A DNA stretch of 64,000 bases, from assembly GCA_014155875.1 (NCBI GenBank), contig JACEFZ010027754.1, forward strand, positions 434,001-498,000. The letters run 5' to 3'. The notes beneath the pieces are model-generated. The model had not been told where the DNA came from. It saw nothing but the letters and a program-made list of their open reading frames with translations, and did not search any database. This DNA comes from Cepaea nemoralis (lineage: Eukaryota; Mollusca; Gastropoda; Stylommatophora; Helicidae). The position numbers and the translations under genes are program-made. Shown here piece after piece: positions 32,589 to 45,514 of the stretch. Every line of letters begins with the position of its first letter. The first letter of the stretch is position 1.

Positions 32589-32643
32589 TGCCAGGGTAGC
32601 TTCAGGAGCGGAACTACCCCCCTCCCCACATCAGTGGACATAA
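32589..32643 (+). CDS. NLK: Nemo-like kinase, terminal coding exon with stop
   Basis: Completes a split serine codon (AG from exon f plus T) and then reads ARVASGAELPPSPHQWT followed by TAA at 32641-32643. This corresponds to the end of animal nemo/NLK (S-E-[LM]-P-P-S-P-x-x-W-E); the HQW form is typical of protostome nemo. The acceptor ctctgcag is strong and the phase (2) matches the donor at 27884. The usual final Glu is Thr here. The short length, correct phase and unique motif make this a confident call although it is only 55 bases. Confidence 0.92.
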
Positions 32644-35600
32644 CGGCAGCAACTCAAGTGTCTCATAGAAATGATAGTACAGGATCAATCTGACAGCTGA
32701 TTTTAACAGCCAGTCTTACGTCAACCTCGGTCTCAGCTAGATCAAGCCTTATTTGTGTATCCCAGGCACACGGCCTAGTCTGGATAATCTTAGCTTTCTC
32801 AGGTCATCAGATCTGAACAAGTGGCGCCCGGGAACATTGGGATGCTTTTGCATTTAACTTATACCATGCTTCAAACACTTGGGGCATCAACAGTTTAATC
32901 CACAACTACCAACTACTCCAGGTGTCTCTTTTCAGGTTCCTATTTGGACTTATAATTCTTTAATGGACTGAATGGTTATGTACAGTGAGGACAATCTGTC
33001 GACGAACTGACAGATAATTCAAAATGACTAAATGCATTCCTGAATGTGCATAAAGTGTCTCTTCTCTTCTTGTCTTTGAGATAAAATTGTCTTCACCATC
33101 TGTAAATGTGACATCTGGTAACAGTGTTTAAACCCTACATTTACTTCTAGAGTCACCACTTACAGATGGTATTTTTAACATGTATTCTAAGAGTTCACAT
33201 GCTTGTGGCTTCATTTCATCCAGAACAGGAAGCAGATATTTCCAATGTTTACAGTAGGAGGCCTCTATTTAAGTCTGGTCAATTCTACAACACATTGTGA
33301 ATGTTTTGACAGGTCATAATGTCCGAACACTCCTTGTATGACCATGCAGAATGAGAGCTAACAAAAACAGCAGTTACTGATCCTGAAACTTCACAAGAAA
33401 ATCAAAATCAAAGTGACAGGCAAATCCTGCCCAAATCTGAACAATCCTAATGCCCTCAAAGGATCAACCTGAATATTTTTTGCAAGAAAAGATCTACTGC
33501 ACACACATACACAAGATCATGATGTCTAGAGAACGCTGCCAGCATCTAGGCCTGACTTGAAAGCTGAGTAAGACTCTAGACTACATCACCTTTATAGTAC
33601 GAATGGAAAAACAAAATGTGCAGAGAGTTAGCCTAATAAATAACTATCATTCTGTAGTAGTGTACTTGACCAGGAAGAAACAGTGAGCAATGAGGCTATT
33701 TCATTACTATCACGTGCATCTTTTAGCGCAGCGCATCCATGACCTGTAGTATGTTAGTGATTACAAAATCACCTTGTGAGACAGCTACAGTACATTTTCT
33801 CCTATTGGCTTAGACACTGGCTCAGTGACAATTACCGTATGATATTTTGCTACCATCGAATGAAGAGCACGGCACTTGAGTCAACCAACAGCAAGATCCA
33901 CAAATACAAAGGCAGCCACATTCATCTTTTTAACATTTTTTGGACCAATCTATGCCCCATTTTATTGTGTTTTTAGAATTTTTGTATTTTATTTTCATGA
34001 TCCTTGTCCTGTATAATTAATGTGAAATCATTAGCATTGAACTAACCATTGTCTGCATTCTGTGAGCCCTTGTTGATATACCGGCAGTATGCATGACTTC
34101 ATGATGTTTGTATTCAAGAATGTTGATATAAGTGGAGAGCTAACTCTGTACAGTTGTTGATTGTGTGTTGTGTGTTTTAGATGTAGTGATACTGTCAGAC
34201 TGATGCAGGAATCAAGTTCAAGCTGGTAATCAGTGTTATATTCTTGTGGGTGGAGTTGAGGGTGAAAAAATAAAGAGGCAAATAACTGCCACAATAATTG
34301 TGTGTCTAGTTAATGATGTTTCAACACATGTGCTTCTTGTGTCACAGCTTCATAAAGGATGATTTTCTTTTCTCAACATTGAAAGAGAGTGCAGACTTTC
34401 TCAATGTTAGAAGAGTGTTTAAACTGTTTCATCATTATAACACATTATTTAGTTTCTCAACATTAAAACAGAAAGTTTAGTTTCTCATAATTATAATAGA
34501 TGATTTACTTTATAACCATTATAACATTATTTGCTATTTCAACATTATAAAAAATGATTTGATTTTTAACTTTATAAAGGATGATTTATTTTCTCAACAA
34601 AAAGGATATTTTTTTCTCAACATTTAAAGAAAATGTACTTACTCGGGGGCAAAAACAGATTACGCCTCTTCTCAATTTGATAAAGAATACTTATTTCTCA
34701 ACATTACTCGAGCATATCACAGATTTTTTTTTAAAAAGTGACCGAGCCTAAAATTGGTACCAGGAAATATTCTGGAAAGCAAAGGTGGCCTACATGAAAT
34801 TGAACACCTCATAGAACTAGTGCTGCACCATATCATAGATTGAGTGCTGCACCATATACCCAATACGTTTACAGAAATAGACAATAGTCAGTTACTTTTT
34901 ATTATACATATCACAACATTGTACAGAATAATGTCTTCTCTCAACATAATGAAACATAACATTTAATGTAATAACTGTTTTAACATGGCATCTTAAAATA
35001 TGAACAGGAACAAAATATTTTACTAAAATGTAAGAAAATCACAGAAGTAAAGTTTATTTTGTGCCAAAAAACCCGCAGAAACCAAGTTGGAATATAATAC
35101 TGCCTATAACACTGTGGCATGTTCACTTTTCTCGGAGTGCTTTCTGTTTGCGTTAGAGGCAGTTGTAAATGAGTACTAAAAAATGAATTGTTTTTCTGTT
35201 TTGCTATGTAACCATGTACATATTGAAATAATGAAGGCTTTTCTGTGAAAAGCTTTGTTCTCAACACTTCTGGCCTTTTTGAAAGTTGATGTTATGTAAA
35301 ATTGTGATGTTTTGAGATTGTATTCAGAATGTGTCTGTGTGCTTTAATTTTATGTATGTTCACTGTGAATTTTGTTACTACAGTGGAAGCATTTGAATGC
35401 TGAAAGATTAGTTCATGTTTGGCATTTAATTAATCATGTTTTTAGAATTGTACATGTTGTTTTTTTATGACTTTAGTTCTATGAAAAATATGACATGTGC
35501 CTGCTCATGAATTTTTTACACAATTAAATGTATAATTTAAGTTAGAATATAATAAATTCCAAGACATGACGCTAATTTTATGTTTTTCTAATATGAAGAA

Positions 35601-36050
35601 AGCACATTTTGTGTTTTTAAAATTGCCAGATGTTAAATCTACATTTTAAAAATGTACCATTAGACTCAGTTTGCTCCGCTGTATAAGTCATTATTTGTCT
35701 GTGTTTAGAACTCATCTATATTAAAAACATGCGTTGCTTCCTATTTCATTTGTAACCTTTGTTTGATTAATTGTTTTTCCATCTGATAATAGTTATTGTA
35801 GCAACTCACTGACAGTATGTTTTCTCTTGTAGTGATGTCTTGAATTGAAGGCTCCTGAAGTAGCTGATGCACTTGTTAACTCATCAGGTTTTGTATATGC
35901 AGAGTTTAACTGTGTGTTATGTGAATGTGAGCATCTGGAACTTGATGTCAATGCTCAATAATGGTGGCTATGTGAACTCATGCTTTGGTTATTGGTAGAA
36001 TGGCAGAACAGTAGACTGACAGGTCTGTCACACAACAGACAGTAGAGTGG
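32644..36050 (+). other. NLK 3' untranslated/flanking region, AT-rich
   Basis: No coding exon was recognised after the NLK stop. AATAAA occurs near 33637 and at about 34268-34273 and is the best candidate for NLK polyadenylation, but which signal is used cannot be told. Between 34370 and 34700 a loose repeat of TTTCTCAACATTATAA is visible. Around 34735-34800 the words AGCCTAAAATTGGTACCAGG and AAAGGTGGCC resemble the SINE body at 59500-59560. Confidence 0.5.
34268..34273 (+). promoter_or_regulatory. Candidate polyadenylation signal AATAAA
   Basis: A canonical hexamer about 1.6 kb beyond the NLK stop codon, followed within about 50 bases by T/GT-rich sequence (TTGTGTGTCTAG). Plausible, but not unique in the region. 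Confidence 0.35.
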
Positions 36051-36054
36051 CTTC

Positions 36055-36126
36055 TGAGGATGGGGACGGAGCGCTTATGGGAATGCCCCGAATGCTGTGA
36101 TGTCAGTTCCTAAATCAGTCAATCAA
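36055..36126 (+). repeat. Interspersed repeat, copy 1 (GGATGGGGACGGAGCGCTTATG)
   Basis: Matches 44297-44376 in the same orientation over about 70 bases (ATGCCCCGAATGCTGTGATG core) and ends in an AATCAATC-type tail, suggesting a retroelement 3' end. Confidence 0.7.
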
Positions 36127-38999
36127 GTGATGATTTCCACTTTTCAAAAATGTTGATTTCATTAGCATGTTTACAGATTAATTTAATGGCAAACGTGACA
36201 TAATGCCATATTTTTTTGACCAAAAGAATCAGTACCATAGCTCCAGAAACGTTATGTTCTAAAATATGTCTTTTTTTCCATGAATTATGAGATATGTAGT
36301 GCATGGATACGGTGTTGTGTTAATGTAGCTTTTGTTAAATTTTCATGAGAATAAATATATGGGCATTAGTGTTTCATGTATTGTTTGTTACTGTATATAT
36401 TGTGTAATGTATTGCTTTAGATTGTTTGTTTAAGAGGTTTCTATCAGCTGACCTTGGACCATGGTCTATCATTGTTTATTTCATGTTTGCTTTCATTTAT
36501 CTGTACTGCATGTTTTAACACTTTTACATTGAAACACTCTTTACTGATAAGTTCTTGAACATTGTTGTGTTGAGTGTTCAGTTAGTCAGTGGCTCATATG
36601 TTATTATGTTTCTGTTACTTGTGTGAGAAAGTCAAAGTTAGCAGATATGTCTAATTCAGACATAATTCTTTGAATTCTTTTATTTGTTGTCCAGATTAAA
36701 ATACTTTTTTTTTCCAAATAAATAATTTACTCTTTTATTTGTATCCTACAATGGAATACAGACCTCAGCGATTTCATAATAAGCCCTCTTATCCTTTAAT
36801 ATCTCTGTAGTTCCTTCCACGTCTTTCCTATATTATTCATGTATGACTCTTTTCCGTGTGTTTTCTTGTTGCCTGTAACTCTTTTCATGTGCTGTTTGTC
36901 TGCCTTAACTCTTTTCCATGTCTTTTTTGTCTGTCTCTCCTCTTTCAATGTGTTTTTTATCTGTCTCTAACTCTTTTCCATGTGTTTTTTTGTCTGCCTC
37001 TAACTTTTTTCACTTGTGAATTCCTGAGAGAGGACTTTCTAGTTATGCTATTAAGTGATGTTCTAAATGTGTGTCATATCTAGCACCACTGTCTTCTCCG
37101 TATCTCTTGTTTCACTGAAGCTAATTGAATAATCTATTTATTTACTGCTGACACAACACAATGAGAAGATGAACACTTAGAAGTCATTTTTTTTAAGGGA
37201 GACAAAGGATTCAAAACATTCATTGACAAAAGAAAACTCTTTCTGACAACATTGCCCTCTTTTACTGTTACCTGGCAGTGGAGTTTCCTGTTACTTGACC
37301 AGAACAATATGCAGCAGGAATAAACAGCCAATCAGATGTATGTATGCCTGTTTGGATTGACTGAGCAGATGTTGTACCAACACAGTTAATTAAAAAATAC
37401 AGATAGTCTTGTAGAGACGCTATAGAACATGAGAGGAACAACTATTCATTTCTGAAATAGTTTATAATCTGGAAAAATATTTGTCAGGGAGATTTTATTT
37501 ATAATTTAATAACTAAAAGAACTGTTAGCTCTGTAACAATTTGAGTTGCCAGATTCCATCTGCAAATATAGACAACAATACAGTTAGTACACAAAATAAG
37601 TGGACAAGAATATTTTAGACAAGAATTTTGGCTTTGCAGATGTAAATACATCTCTTCATACATGAATGTGGAGACATATGTGACGAGTGGAAGACATTAT
37701 TTCTCTGTTTATTTTAGTGTTTATTTTATAACCTTATGACCTCATTTGAAACATATTTTCAGTAACTTATTTCTAATCCTTCACATCTCCGTGTGTATCA
37801 GTGAGGTTTACCTCCACTTGTTCCCGTTACTGTGTGTGATGAATGTATACAATCAGTGTTTATGCAGATAACTCTTGCTTCTGTAAATAGAATTCATCAA
37901 CGGAAAAACAAGAAGCAGACAGGATCAGCTCTACAATGAACATGATCATAAATGACACAACCAGCCTGGATGATAGTTAAAATAAATAACAAACAAGACA
38001 AATAGAACACTAAAAGGGTTAATAATAAGCAAAACATGCAAAACATAATTTTTCATGAAACTAAATTGAAGTTATAGAATGTATCATACATTTAATTTCA
38101 TTCCATATTTCTTTAAAATTGTAATTGTATATGTTTACAGATTATTAAGATTTAATGTAGTTATTTCAGTGTCCTTTTTTGTCTTTATGTGTTGTAGTTT
38201 TTGGTTGCTGATAGCTTCCTACATTATTTGTGATCAAGTTCTTGTAAAGCTGATCCTCCTCACTTATTGTTTTCTCTTTCATTATTGTATTTTCACAGCT
38301 TTACATGGTTACCTCCACTTGGTTTATTCATCTGTGACATGGAAAGTCATGATAATTTGTGAGCATAAAATCTTAATTTGGCATGTCCATAATATCTAAG
38401 TTTAAAATAAAGCAATATTAGGATAACATATTGCACCAAATACAGCATCTGTTGGGAAAATTTTTTCTTGTGGGACTGAGGTTCAAAGGTAGTTAATCCA
38501 GGCACCGCCATATCAAGTGTAGTCTTGGTTTTTAAAATGTTACAAATTCTTTGCCATACCAGGTATCTGAATCCGTGTTTCCTGATATAAATGGCTGGTA
38601 TTCTAGCCTTTAAGCTGCCAGATCCTCACCTGAAATAAACATTCCCAAAACATCTCAATTATTTATGCTTTCAGAACAGCAACAACTGTCAATACTGGAT
38701 GTTTTTATAAGGGAAATAATGCTGGATTGATGCATTCAGTTTTTTTTTTTTTATTGGTACTTGCTTCTGCCATCGAGCATTATATGAAGATAATAGAAGC
38801 GTTGTAAATCATTCTTCCATATGTATTGACATTTTAAAAACACGAATTGCTGCTGAGCTTTTCATTGATCTAGTTTAATTCTGATACCTCAACTGAAATT
38901 ACTCAACATTGCTATTTAAGCAAATTACATGACAAGAATGGCTGAGTAATTGCATTGTGGAATTTTATGTCCATTCATGCAATGCAACAACTAAGCATA
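36127..38999. other. AT-rich non-coding DNA
   Basis: No exon or transposon was recognised. A loose tandem repeat of about 36 bases (AACTCTTTTCCATGTGTTTT core, about 5 copies) is at 36842-37015. The small ORFs have no recognisable domains. Confidence 0.5.
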
Positions 39000-39014
39000 G
39001 AATTGACAACATAT

Positions 39015-39274
39015 TTTTCTAAATGTTGCATATCCCTTGCAGGACATTGCAGTCAACACCATTTTTCAGCTGCTGTTGATGTACTAGGCAAATTTTACAT
39101 TCAGTAGTTTGCCATTGTTTTCTGAATGACCGGCTCCCATACCAATAAGTTATAACACAACGCAACACGGTCTACCGCACAAATCGGTCGCGGATGCGTT
39201 TTTTAATGCCCGGTAAGCGGCTCACGAACCGCATTCACAAGCCTTTGGCCGCGGAAACCGGCAGATTAGAATAA
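39015..39274 (-). mobile_element. tRNA-derived SINE, family A, with perfect 10-bp TSD
   Basis: The body words GTTGCATATCCCTTGCAGGA and TAGTTTGCCATTGTTTTCTG match the family; the head ends GGCCGCGGAAACCGGC on the + strand. GACAACATAT at 39005-39014 is repeated exactly at 39275-39284. Confidence 0.88.
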
Positions 39275-39289
39275 GACAACATATAAAGA

Positions 39290-39510
39290 ATTAAAACTCA
39301 TATAATATGCAACCAAGCATAGAACAAATAACAAATATAAAATGAACACTCAGATAATACACAACTAAGCATTGAACAAACAACACATATCAAATGAACA
39401 CTCAGATAATACACAACTAAGCATTGAACAAACAATAAATATAAAATGGACACTCAGATAATACACAACTAAGTGTAGAACAAACAACAAATATATAATT
39501 AACAATCAAA
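39290..39510. repeat. About 52-bp tandem repeat, 4 copies
   Basis: The core is ACTCAGATAATACACAACTA followed by AGCATTGAACAAACAACA. Confidence 0.9.
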
Positions 39511-39599
39511 TACACTTGCCTGCTGGTCTGGTGGTATTTGTTTTGAGTCTCCATTACATGGGAATTTTTCTGCATTTACCTGGTCTTCCAGGTTAGTCC

Positions 39600-41050
39600 A
39601 GCTTAAATATGGCTAATGCAGGCCCTGGTACAGAACAAACAGTAATTTTAGAATTAACACTTAGCTAATGCAGGCCTTGGTATAGAACAAATAGTAATTG
39701 TAGAATTAACACTTAGCTAATGCAGGCCATGGTATAGAACAAACAGTAATTTTAGAATTAACACTTAGCTAATGCAGGCCTTGGTATAGAACAAATAGTA
39801 ATTGTAGAATTAACACTTGGCTAATGCAGGCCTTGGTATAGAACAAACAGTAATTGTATTATTAACACTTGGCTAATGCAGGCCTTGGTATAGAACAAAC
39901 AGTAATTGTAGAATTTAAACACTTGGTTAAAAGCAGGCCTTGGTATAGAACAAATAGTAATTGTAGAATTAACACTTGGTTAATGCAGGCCCTGGTATAG
40001 AACAAATAGTAATTGTAGAATTAACACTTGGCTAATGCAGGTCTTGGTATAGAACAAATAGTAATTGTAGAATTAACACTTGGCTAATGCAGGTCTTATT
40101 ATAGAACAAGCCGTCAACTGTCATTTACTGCCAATATACCTTGCGGTGTACGCAGGGGGGTCTTTGAGCCTGAGAATTAAAGCCGCCTGGCTAGTGCAGT
40201 CACCGCGAACTGTGCAGGTTAGAATTTTCTTTTTGCCCCTGACAGAACAAAATCCCACACCTTACTGAGGATTCGAACCCAGGTCTCCCAAAGGAGAATC
40301 TGGCATTCTAGCTACTCGGCCAGCCACTCCTCAGAACAAACAGTAATTGTAGATTAACACTTGGCTAATGCAGGTCTTGGTATAGAACAAACAGTAATTG
40401 TAGAATTACCACTTGGCTAATGTAGGTCTTTGTATGGAACAAATAGTAAGTGTAGAATTAACACTTGGATGATGAGACCTAGTATAGAAAAAACAGTAAT
40501 TGTAGAATTAACACTTGGCTAATACAGGCCTCGGTATAGACAAACAGTAATTGTAGAATTAACACTTGGCTAATACAGCCTCGGTATAGAACAAACAGTA
40601 ATTGTAGAATTAACGCTTGGCTAATGAGGCCCTGGTATAGAACACATAGTAATTGTAGAATTAACACTTGGTTAATGCAGGTCCTGGTATAGAACAAACA
40701 GTATTTGTAGAATTAACACTTGGTTAATGCAGGCCCTGTATAGAACAAACGGTAATGGTAGAATTAACACTTAGTCAATGCAGGCCCTGGTATAGAATAA
40801 ACAGTAATGGTAGAATTAACACTTGGATGATGCAGGCCTCAGTATAGAACAAACAGTAATTATAGAATTAACACTTGGCTAATGCCGGACTAAGTATGTA
40901 ACAAACAGTAATTGTAGAATTAACACTAGGCTAATGCAGGCCTCTGTATAGAACAAACAGTACTTGTAGAATTAACTCTTGGCTAATGCAGGCTGCAGTA
41001 TAGAACAAACAGTAATTAAAGAACTAACACTCAACTAATACAGGTTTCAG
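39600..41050. repeat. 52-bp tandem array, about 24 copies, interrupted by a SINE
   Basis: The core is CTTGGCTAATGCAGGCCTTG, GTATAGAACAAACAGTAATT and GTAGAATTAACA. It is interrupted at 40110-40332 by a SINE and continues to about 41050 with growing divergence. Confidence 0.95.
40110..40332 (-). mobile_element. tRNA-derived SINE, family C, full length with 7-bp TSD
   Basis: The minus-strand head GAGTGGCTGGCCGAGTAGCT contains the A box TGGCCGAGTAG, and GGGTTCGAATCCTC the B box. The body holds GCACAGTTCGCGG and GGCGGCTTTAATTCTC and ends near AGTTGACGGC. AGAACAA (40103-40109 and 40333-40339) flanks it, although this word is part of the host array unit. Fragments of the same family are embedded three times in the 18-bp satellite (49.7-53.2 kb). 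The head resembles a class II (Leu-type) tRNA. Confidence 0.88.
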
Positions 41051-43530
41051 TGGCGGAGTGGCATCTCTAATTCATGCAGAATTGTTTTGAATTTGTGTTG
41101 TACTGATCAATTTTTGGACAATAAGTAAAGGATTGTATACCTTCTCCTCCCCTCTCCCCTAAGCAAACAATAAGGCAGATGTGAAAATAATTGAATAAGT
41201 TTATATGTGCCAGTACTAAGCTAGCAATGTCTGCTTGTCATTCTCCTGTATGCCTCTCCAGTGAACATTATCTACAGTATTGGTAGATTGAAGATTATTC
41301 TCAAAATGCTTTTTTTCCCATCATTATAACCTGTGACATGTTTCACCACTTCATTATTTATAGATTATTTTCAGCCTAATGCTGTCATCCGAAAGTAACC
41401 AAACAATGTTTTATAGCCAACTGATTATTGGGACAGTAAATTAGATGCCTAGATTCCATGGGCATTTTCCGCTATCCATTTTTGTGTTGTCCAAACCTAA
41501 TTTTTGTTTGGCACCGAAGCTGTTAAGTTTATGGGTTGTCACAAAGTTAGAGTTTATGGGTTGTCACAAAGCTAGAGTTTATAGGTTGTCACAAGCTAGT
41601 CACACCTCAAACCAGTCACAGCCACTTGGTTCATGTGTCACCTTGTCACAGTCATTCTGCAAGCTCTTTCATAAATAAGAGGCCATAAGATACAGCTGTT
41701 GAAACATACGTTTGAGTCTCCCACTGAGATGTCAAGTCAATTCATGTATAAATGTGTAGCAAAAATCAAAAACAGGACCTGATAGTGATGTACATATATT
41801 TGTATGCAAAACATGCCAGTCTGTTTTTTTTGACAGTGAAATGAACTGTTAGCTAGCATTTAGTTTGTGTGTGGCTGAATAGGTCAGAATAGTTCCTCCA
41901 CACATAAAACAGCCACAGTGCCTTAGTCAACAACAGGCTACATACATAAAACCATATCATACTCAGTTTTGATACATTTACTGCAGCATTTCTCACATTA
42001 TAACTGTATGATGTACACATCACTATCATCACAAACTTGTTCCTGGTTTAACATATAGCTGTATTTCATGTGTTTGCCTGGTTACGTAAGTTTTGTGACT
42101 ATCCCGTGATTAATGTAAAGTACGATATTGGACTTTGCAGTCACATGACACAAGTAAATATAGCTACATATCAAACACTTTCCTGCTTTTGTCTTCCAGC
42201 TCTAAAGACACATGTTGCTGTAACTGTCAACATTTTATGGAATCTTACCATTTTTAGGTGTAAAAATTGAAGGATATAATAATAACTTTAAATTTACAGT
42301 TCACAGAAAAGGAATGCATGCAGGCCAATGTAATACATATGCAGTGCAATTATCCAATGAAAATCAAGTGCATGATGGTTAGACTAAAGGTCTAACACAA
42401 TAAAACAAGCTCTAGATTAAAAGCTACAAAAACAGAAGAGGTTTCTAAAGGAATGCCTACTCTAAGAACATAATAAAAGATGCAGAGGTAGACAATAATG
42501 TTTGTGCATGAGTGCCAAAGTAGATCTTACTAGTTGTAGTACACGATAAAATATAAGGCTGTCCTTCCGAAATCATAATATGTAACTAGGTGTTGTAGCT
42601 GATAAATGCATGTCCCAGTTCATGGAAATCATGTTTTGAGAACACAGCTAGTGTGCAGAGGGACAAACCTGTAAGAGAACATTCAGAGAATCATTGGAAA
42701 TGGTAATGTCAGCACGGTCAGACCCAGGTTCACCACCTGGGCTTGTCGCTGGCCAGAGTGAGGGAAAGACTGACCACCTATGTCTCCTTGCTCTCAGACC
42801 TACCACATCTGGCGTCTCTATTACATCATAGGTCCATAGCAGGCAACTGCCTTGTAACCCATTTTATTTGCCCATTTGTTGGTGCTATTTGGGATCAAGA
42901 GATACAACTCATTGAGAACACAGAGGATAGCTGGTTATGGAACACATCATCACCTGGACAGGTATGATTATGGAACACATCATCACCTGGACAGGTATGA
43001 TTATGGAACACATCATCACCTCTGTGGTACAAAATATATTTTCTGATATGTTTCAGATTTATGTTTATGTTTGTGTATATGTGTTAGAGCCTAAAGACAC
43101 AAGCAGGAAAGCTTTAAAAATGCTGATGTATTGACTTTTTTCCTACACAGTCCAGCCATCAACTTGACAGTTTTGCTCATTGTTCCAAACTAGACCCTTG
43201 GATCTTTGACCCCCATGTCACGTGCCAGCCACTTGCTGATCTGATGAGAACTGTTGTTGTTTGCTAGTATAGGTCTAGAAGTGGCACATGTGATCACTGC
43301 CAGTACTACAAATATCTATACAGTTGAAAATACTGACCTTATGAACCAGTTTTTATTTTTATTTGAAGGATACTTAGCTAAACAAACAAATATCACAATC
43401 ACGAGTAATTCCACATGCTGTCTGGGAATCACATGAACACACCTGTACATGATACTGGATTACTTGTTTGTATCTTTTCTAGCTTTGTTGTTAGAACCAT
43501 GGACAATTCATATTTGAAAATTTCACATGT
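41051..43530. other. Non-coding DNA with small duplications
   Basis: Short local repeats: a 24-base unit near 41525-41600 (GGTTGTCACAAAGTTAGAGT) and a 32-base unit at about 42933-43022 (TATGGAACACATCATCACCT, 3 copies). No gene was recognised. Confidence 0.5.
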
Positions 43531-43541
43531 CATGATTATAG

Positions 43542-43799
43542 ATGAGGCAGATTGAAACAGCCAGTGTATTTATAAACTTCCTCCGAAGTCAGAGAGTGTC
43601 CTGCCTGCATAGCGAGGAACCACCAGTCCTGCACACCAATAAGTCAGACATGGGACAATGGGATACTCCACGCAAACCTCAGGTCCTGTATGACATCACA
43701 CTGATGTTTGACAACAGGATGTCTTCATCCGACATACAGGACTTCACGCTGGAGTTCACAGCCAGCGAACACAAGCAAGCAAGCAAGCATAAACATTAA
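43542..43799 (+). CDS. Unassigned open frame, possible orphan exon (low confidence)
   Basis: An 85-codon open frame whose second half (KPQVLYDITLMFDNRMSSSD, IQDFTLEFTASEHK) has a protein-like composition unlike its AT-rich, stop-rich surroundings. I do not recognise a family. The frame ends in a short AAGC tandem repeat (about 43770-43788) encoding Lys/Gln/Ala/Ser. No convincing splice acceptor or donor fixes its limits, and no neighbouring exon can be joined to it. It could be a chance frame, a decayed transposon piece or an exon of an unseen gene. Confidence 0.2.
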   Translation: MRQIETASVFINFLRSQRVSCLHSEEPPVLHTNKSDMGQWDTPRKPQVLYDITLMFDNRMSSSDIQDFTLEFTASEHKQASKHKH

Positions 43800-44296
43800 C
43801 ATATCCTGACTATTATGGTAGGCCTTCAGTAGGAGTTGAAGGACTTCAGTAGGAGTTGTAGGCCTTCAGTAGGAGTTGTCTGATTCAGTTTATCATGCTA
43901 GAGGTGACAGTGAGGTCAACAAGACAAAGTACTTCCTTTGCAAGTATTGGGTCTTCCGTCCTTGTTTAGTTGAAATGGTTGGGTCTTTATCTGCTTGTAT
44001 CACTTGTAGCTGTCATTATACACTGGTGGGTCTGTGATGAAAGTAAAGTCTTGTCACATTGTTATTATCTTGTCCATCACATGTTGCATTTTCTAATATT
44101 TCCTCATGAATGCCAACATAACTATGGCACCACACTTATAAACAAGTGTGTGACATCCAGCTATCATGGAGACGGATCATAATCAACGTATATAATAATT
44201 TACCTTCGGCAGGGATTCATTAAGCCAGCGAGGATACTTACATCATAACCCAGTCATGTAATTTACTCCATATATGCTATCATTCATTCTAATAAT
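43800..44296. other. Non-coding, small 20-bp repeat
   Basis: Three to four copies of GGCCTTCAGTAGGAGTTGTA lie at about 43820-43882; otherwise unremarkable. Confidence 0.5.
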
Positions 44297-44376
44297 GAGG
44301 ATGGGGACGGAACGCTTATGGAATGCCCCGAATGCTGTGATGTCGGTTCTTAAATCAATCAATCAGTTAATCAATC
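44297..44376 (+). repeat. Interspersed repeat, copy 2 (see 36055-36126)
   Basis: Same core (GGATGGGGACGGAACGCTTA) with an AATC-repeat tail. Confidence 0.7.
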
Positions 44377-45514
44377 TAATAATTAGAATTTGAGAAAATC
44401 TGCCCAGTGTTGATCACACATGAGGTGATGAACCTAGTGAACCTTTCTCTGAGGTGACATATTCTGTTTAGAGAGAACTACAAAGAGGAGATAATGTGAT
44501 GGAGGAATGGAAGTTTTCAGTCATGAGGTATTTGTTGCAGAAATGTGTGTAGGACAAACAAGGTGAGACAAAGAGTGCAGGGATGAGAGTTTTGTATGAG
44601 GAAGTATTTATTGTATGTGTAGTAGTGTTAAATGAGTTGTTTGTTTCTTTATGCTAACTGGCCAACTTAGTTACAGCACAGGATAGCCTTACAGCAGTCA
44701 CGTCGTATAGGATGCATGGAGGCTGTAAAAGATGTATAGAACTCAATGGTGCCGCAGCTTGTCGATTTGAGAAGTTTTATATTGTTTTCTCCTAAAACAT
44801 GTTATTTACTAGTCTGTATCATTTTGTTTGCTCTTAGTGTTGTGTCTTCCTTGTAACTTTGTATTTATGGTTTTGTTTTCTTCACTGTATTCGAGGGGGA
44901 GTGGGTTATATGAAAATGTATAATCTTCGTAAAAGTCTGGCAGTTATGTCTGTATGTGAGTGTCTAGATTGTACAGGATGTTCCAAAAATATCTGAATTT
45001 TGAAGCTCTATAGTTTTTGTAATCATAGTTTTTAACATTTATTTTGTTTGACCAAATGAGACAGAAGCTTAGTCAGCAACCAAATTAACACAAGGAATGT
45101 GGACTTCAGTGCCACAACTGAAGTTGTTTTTCTGTGCTGCAGTTTGTCAGTTCATATTCCGTGTTAACATTACAATGTGAAATTTGAAGACAACATAATT
45201 GCAATGTAAGAGATTAAACTCAATGTAACTTTTTTCGTGCAAACTGTATCTGTTAAAGTGTTCAGCAACACAAATTATTTGCATTTAAAATGCAAAAAGT
45301 CGTTCTGAAACTGTGAGGAAGGTAGCTGATCACCTCACCTTGAATGACCTAGTATATGTAAGACCTAATGATTCACATCCTTACCACAGTCTCTGACATC
45401 AGAATATGTTGTTTTCAGACTTGAGAGTATAATGGAGCATAACAAAAGGTTTATGTTGATTATGTCCCCTTATAATCTCTATGCAAATTTGAATTTTGTC
45501 ATTGATGACTTGCT

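Noticed and set aside
40255..40332. A genuine tRNA-Leu gene on the minus strand
   Set aside because: A and B boxes are good, but the sequence is joined to a SINE body that recurs elsewhere and lacks a clean acceptor stem and poly(T) stop; it is a SINE head.
41445..42270. Possible small secreted or membrane proteins in the region after NLK
   Set aside because: Short frames in AT-rich DNA with no recognisable motif, splice context or conservation that can be judged from one sequence.
43141..43256. NLK terminal exon after the acceptor-like tcctacacag
   Set aside because: The translation (SSHQLDSFAHCSK...) does not match the NLK end, and the exon at 32589 matches in both phase and motif.
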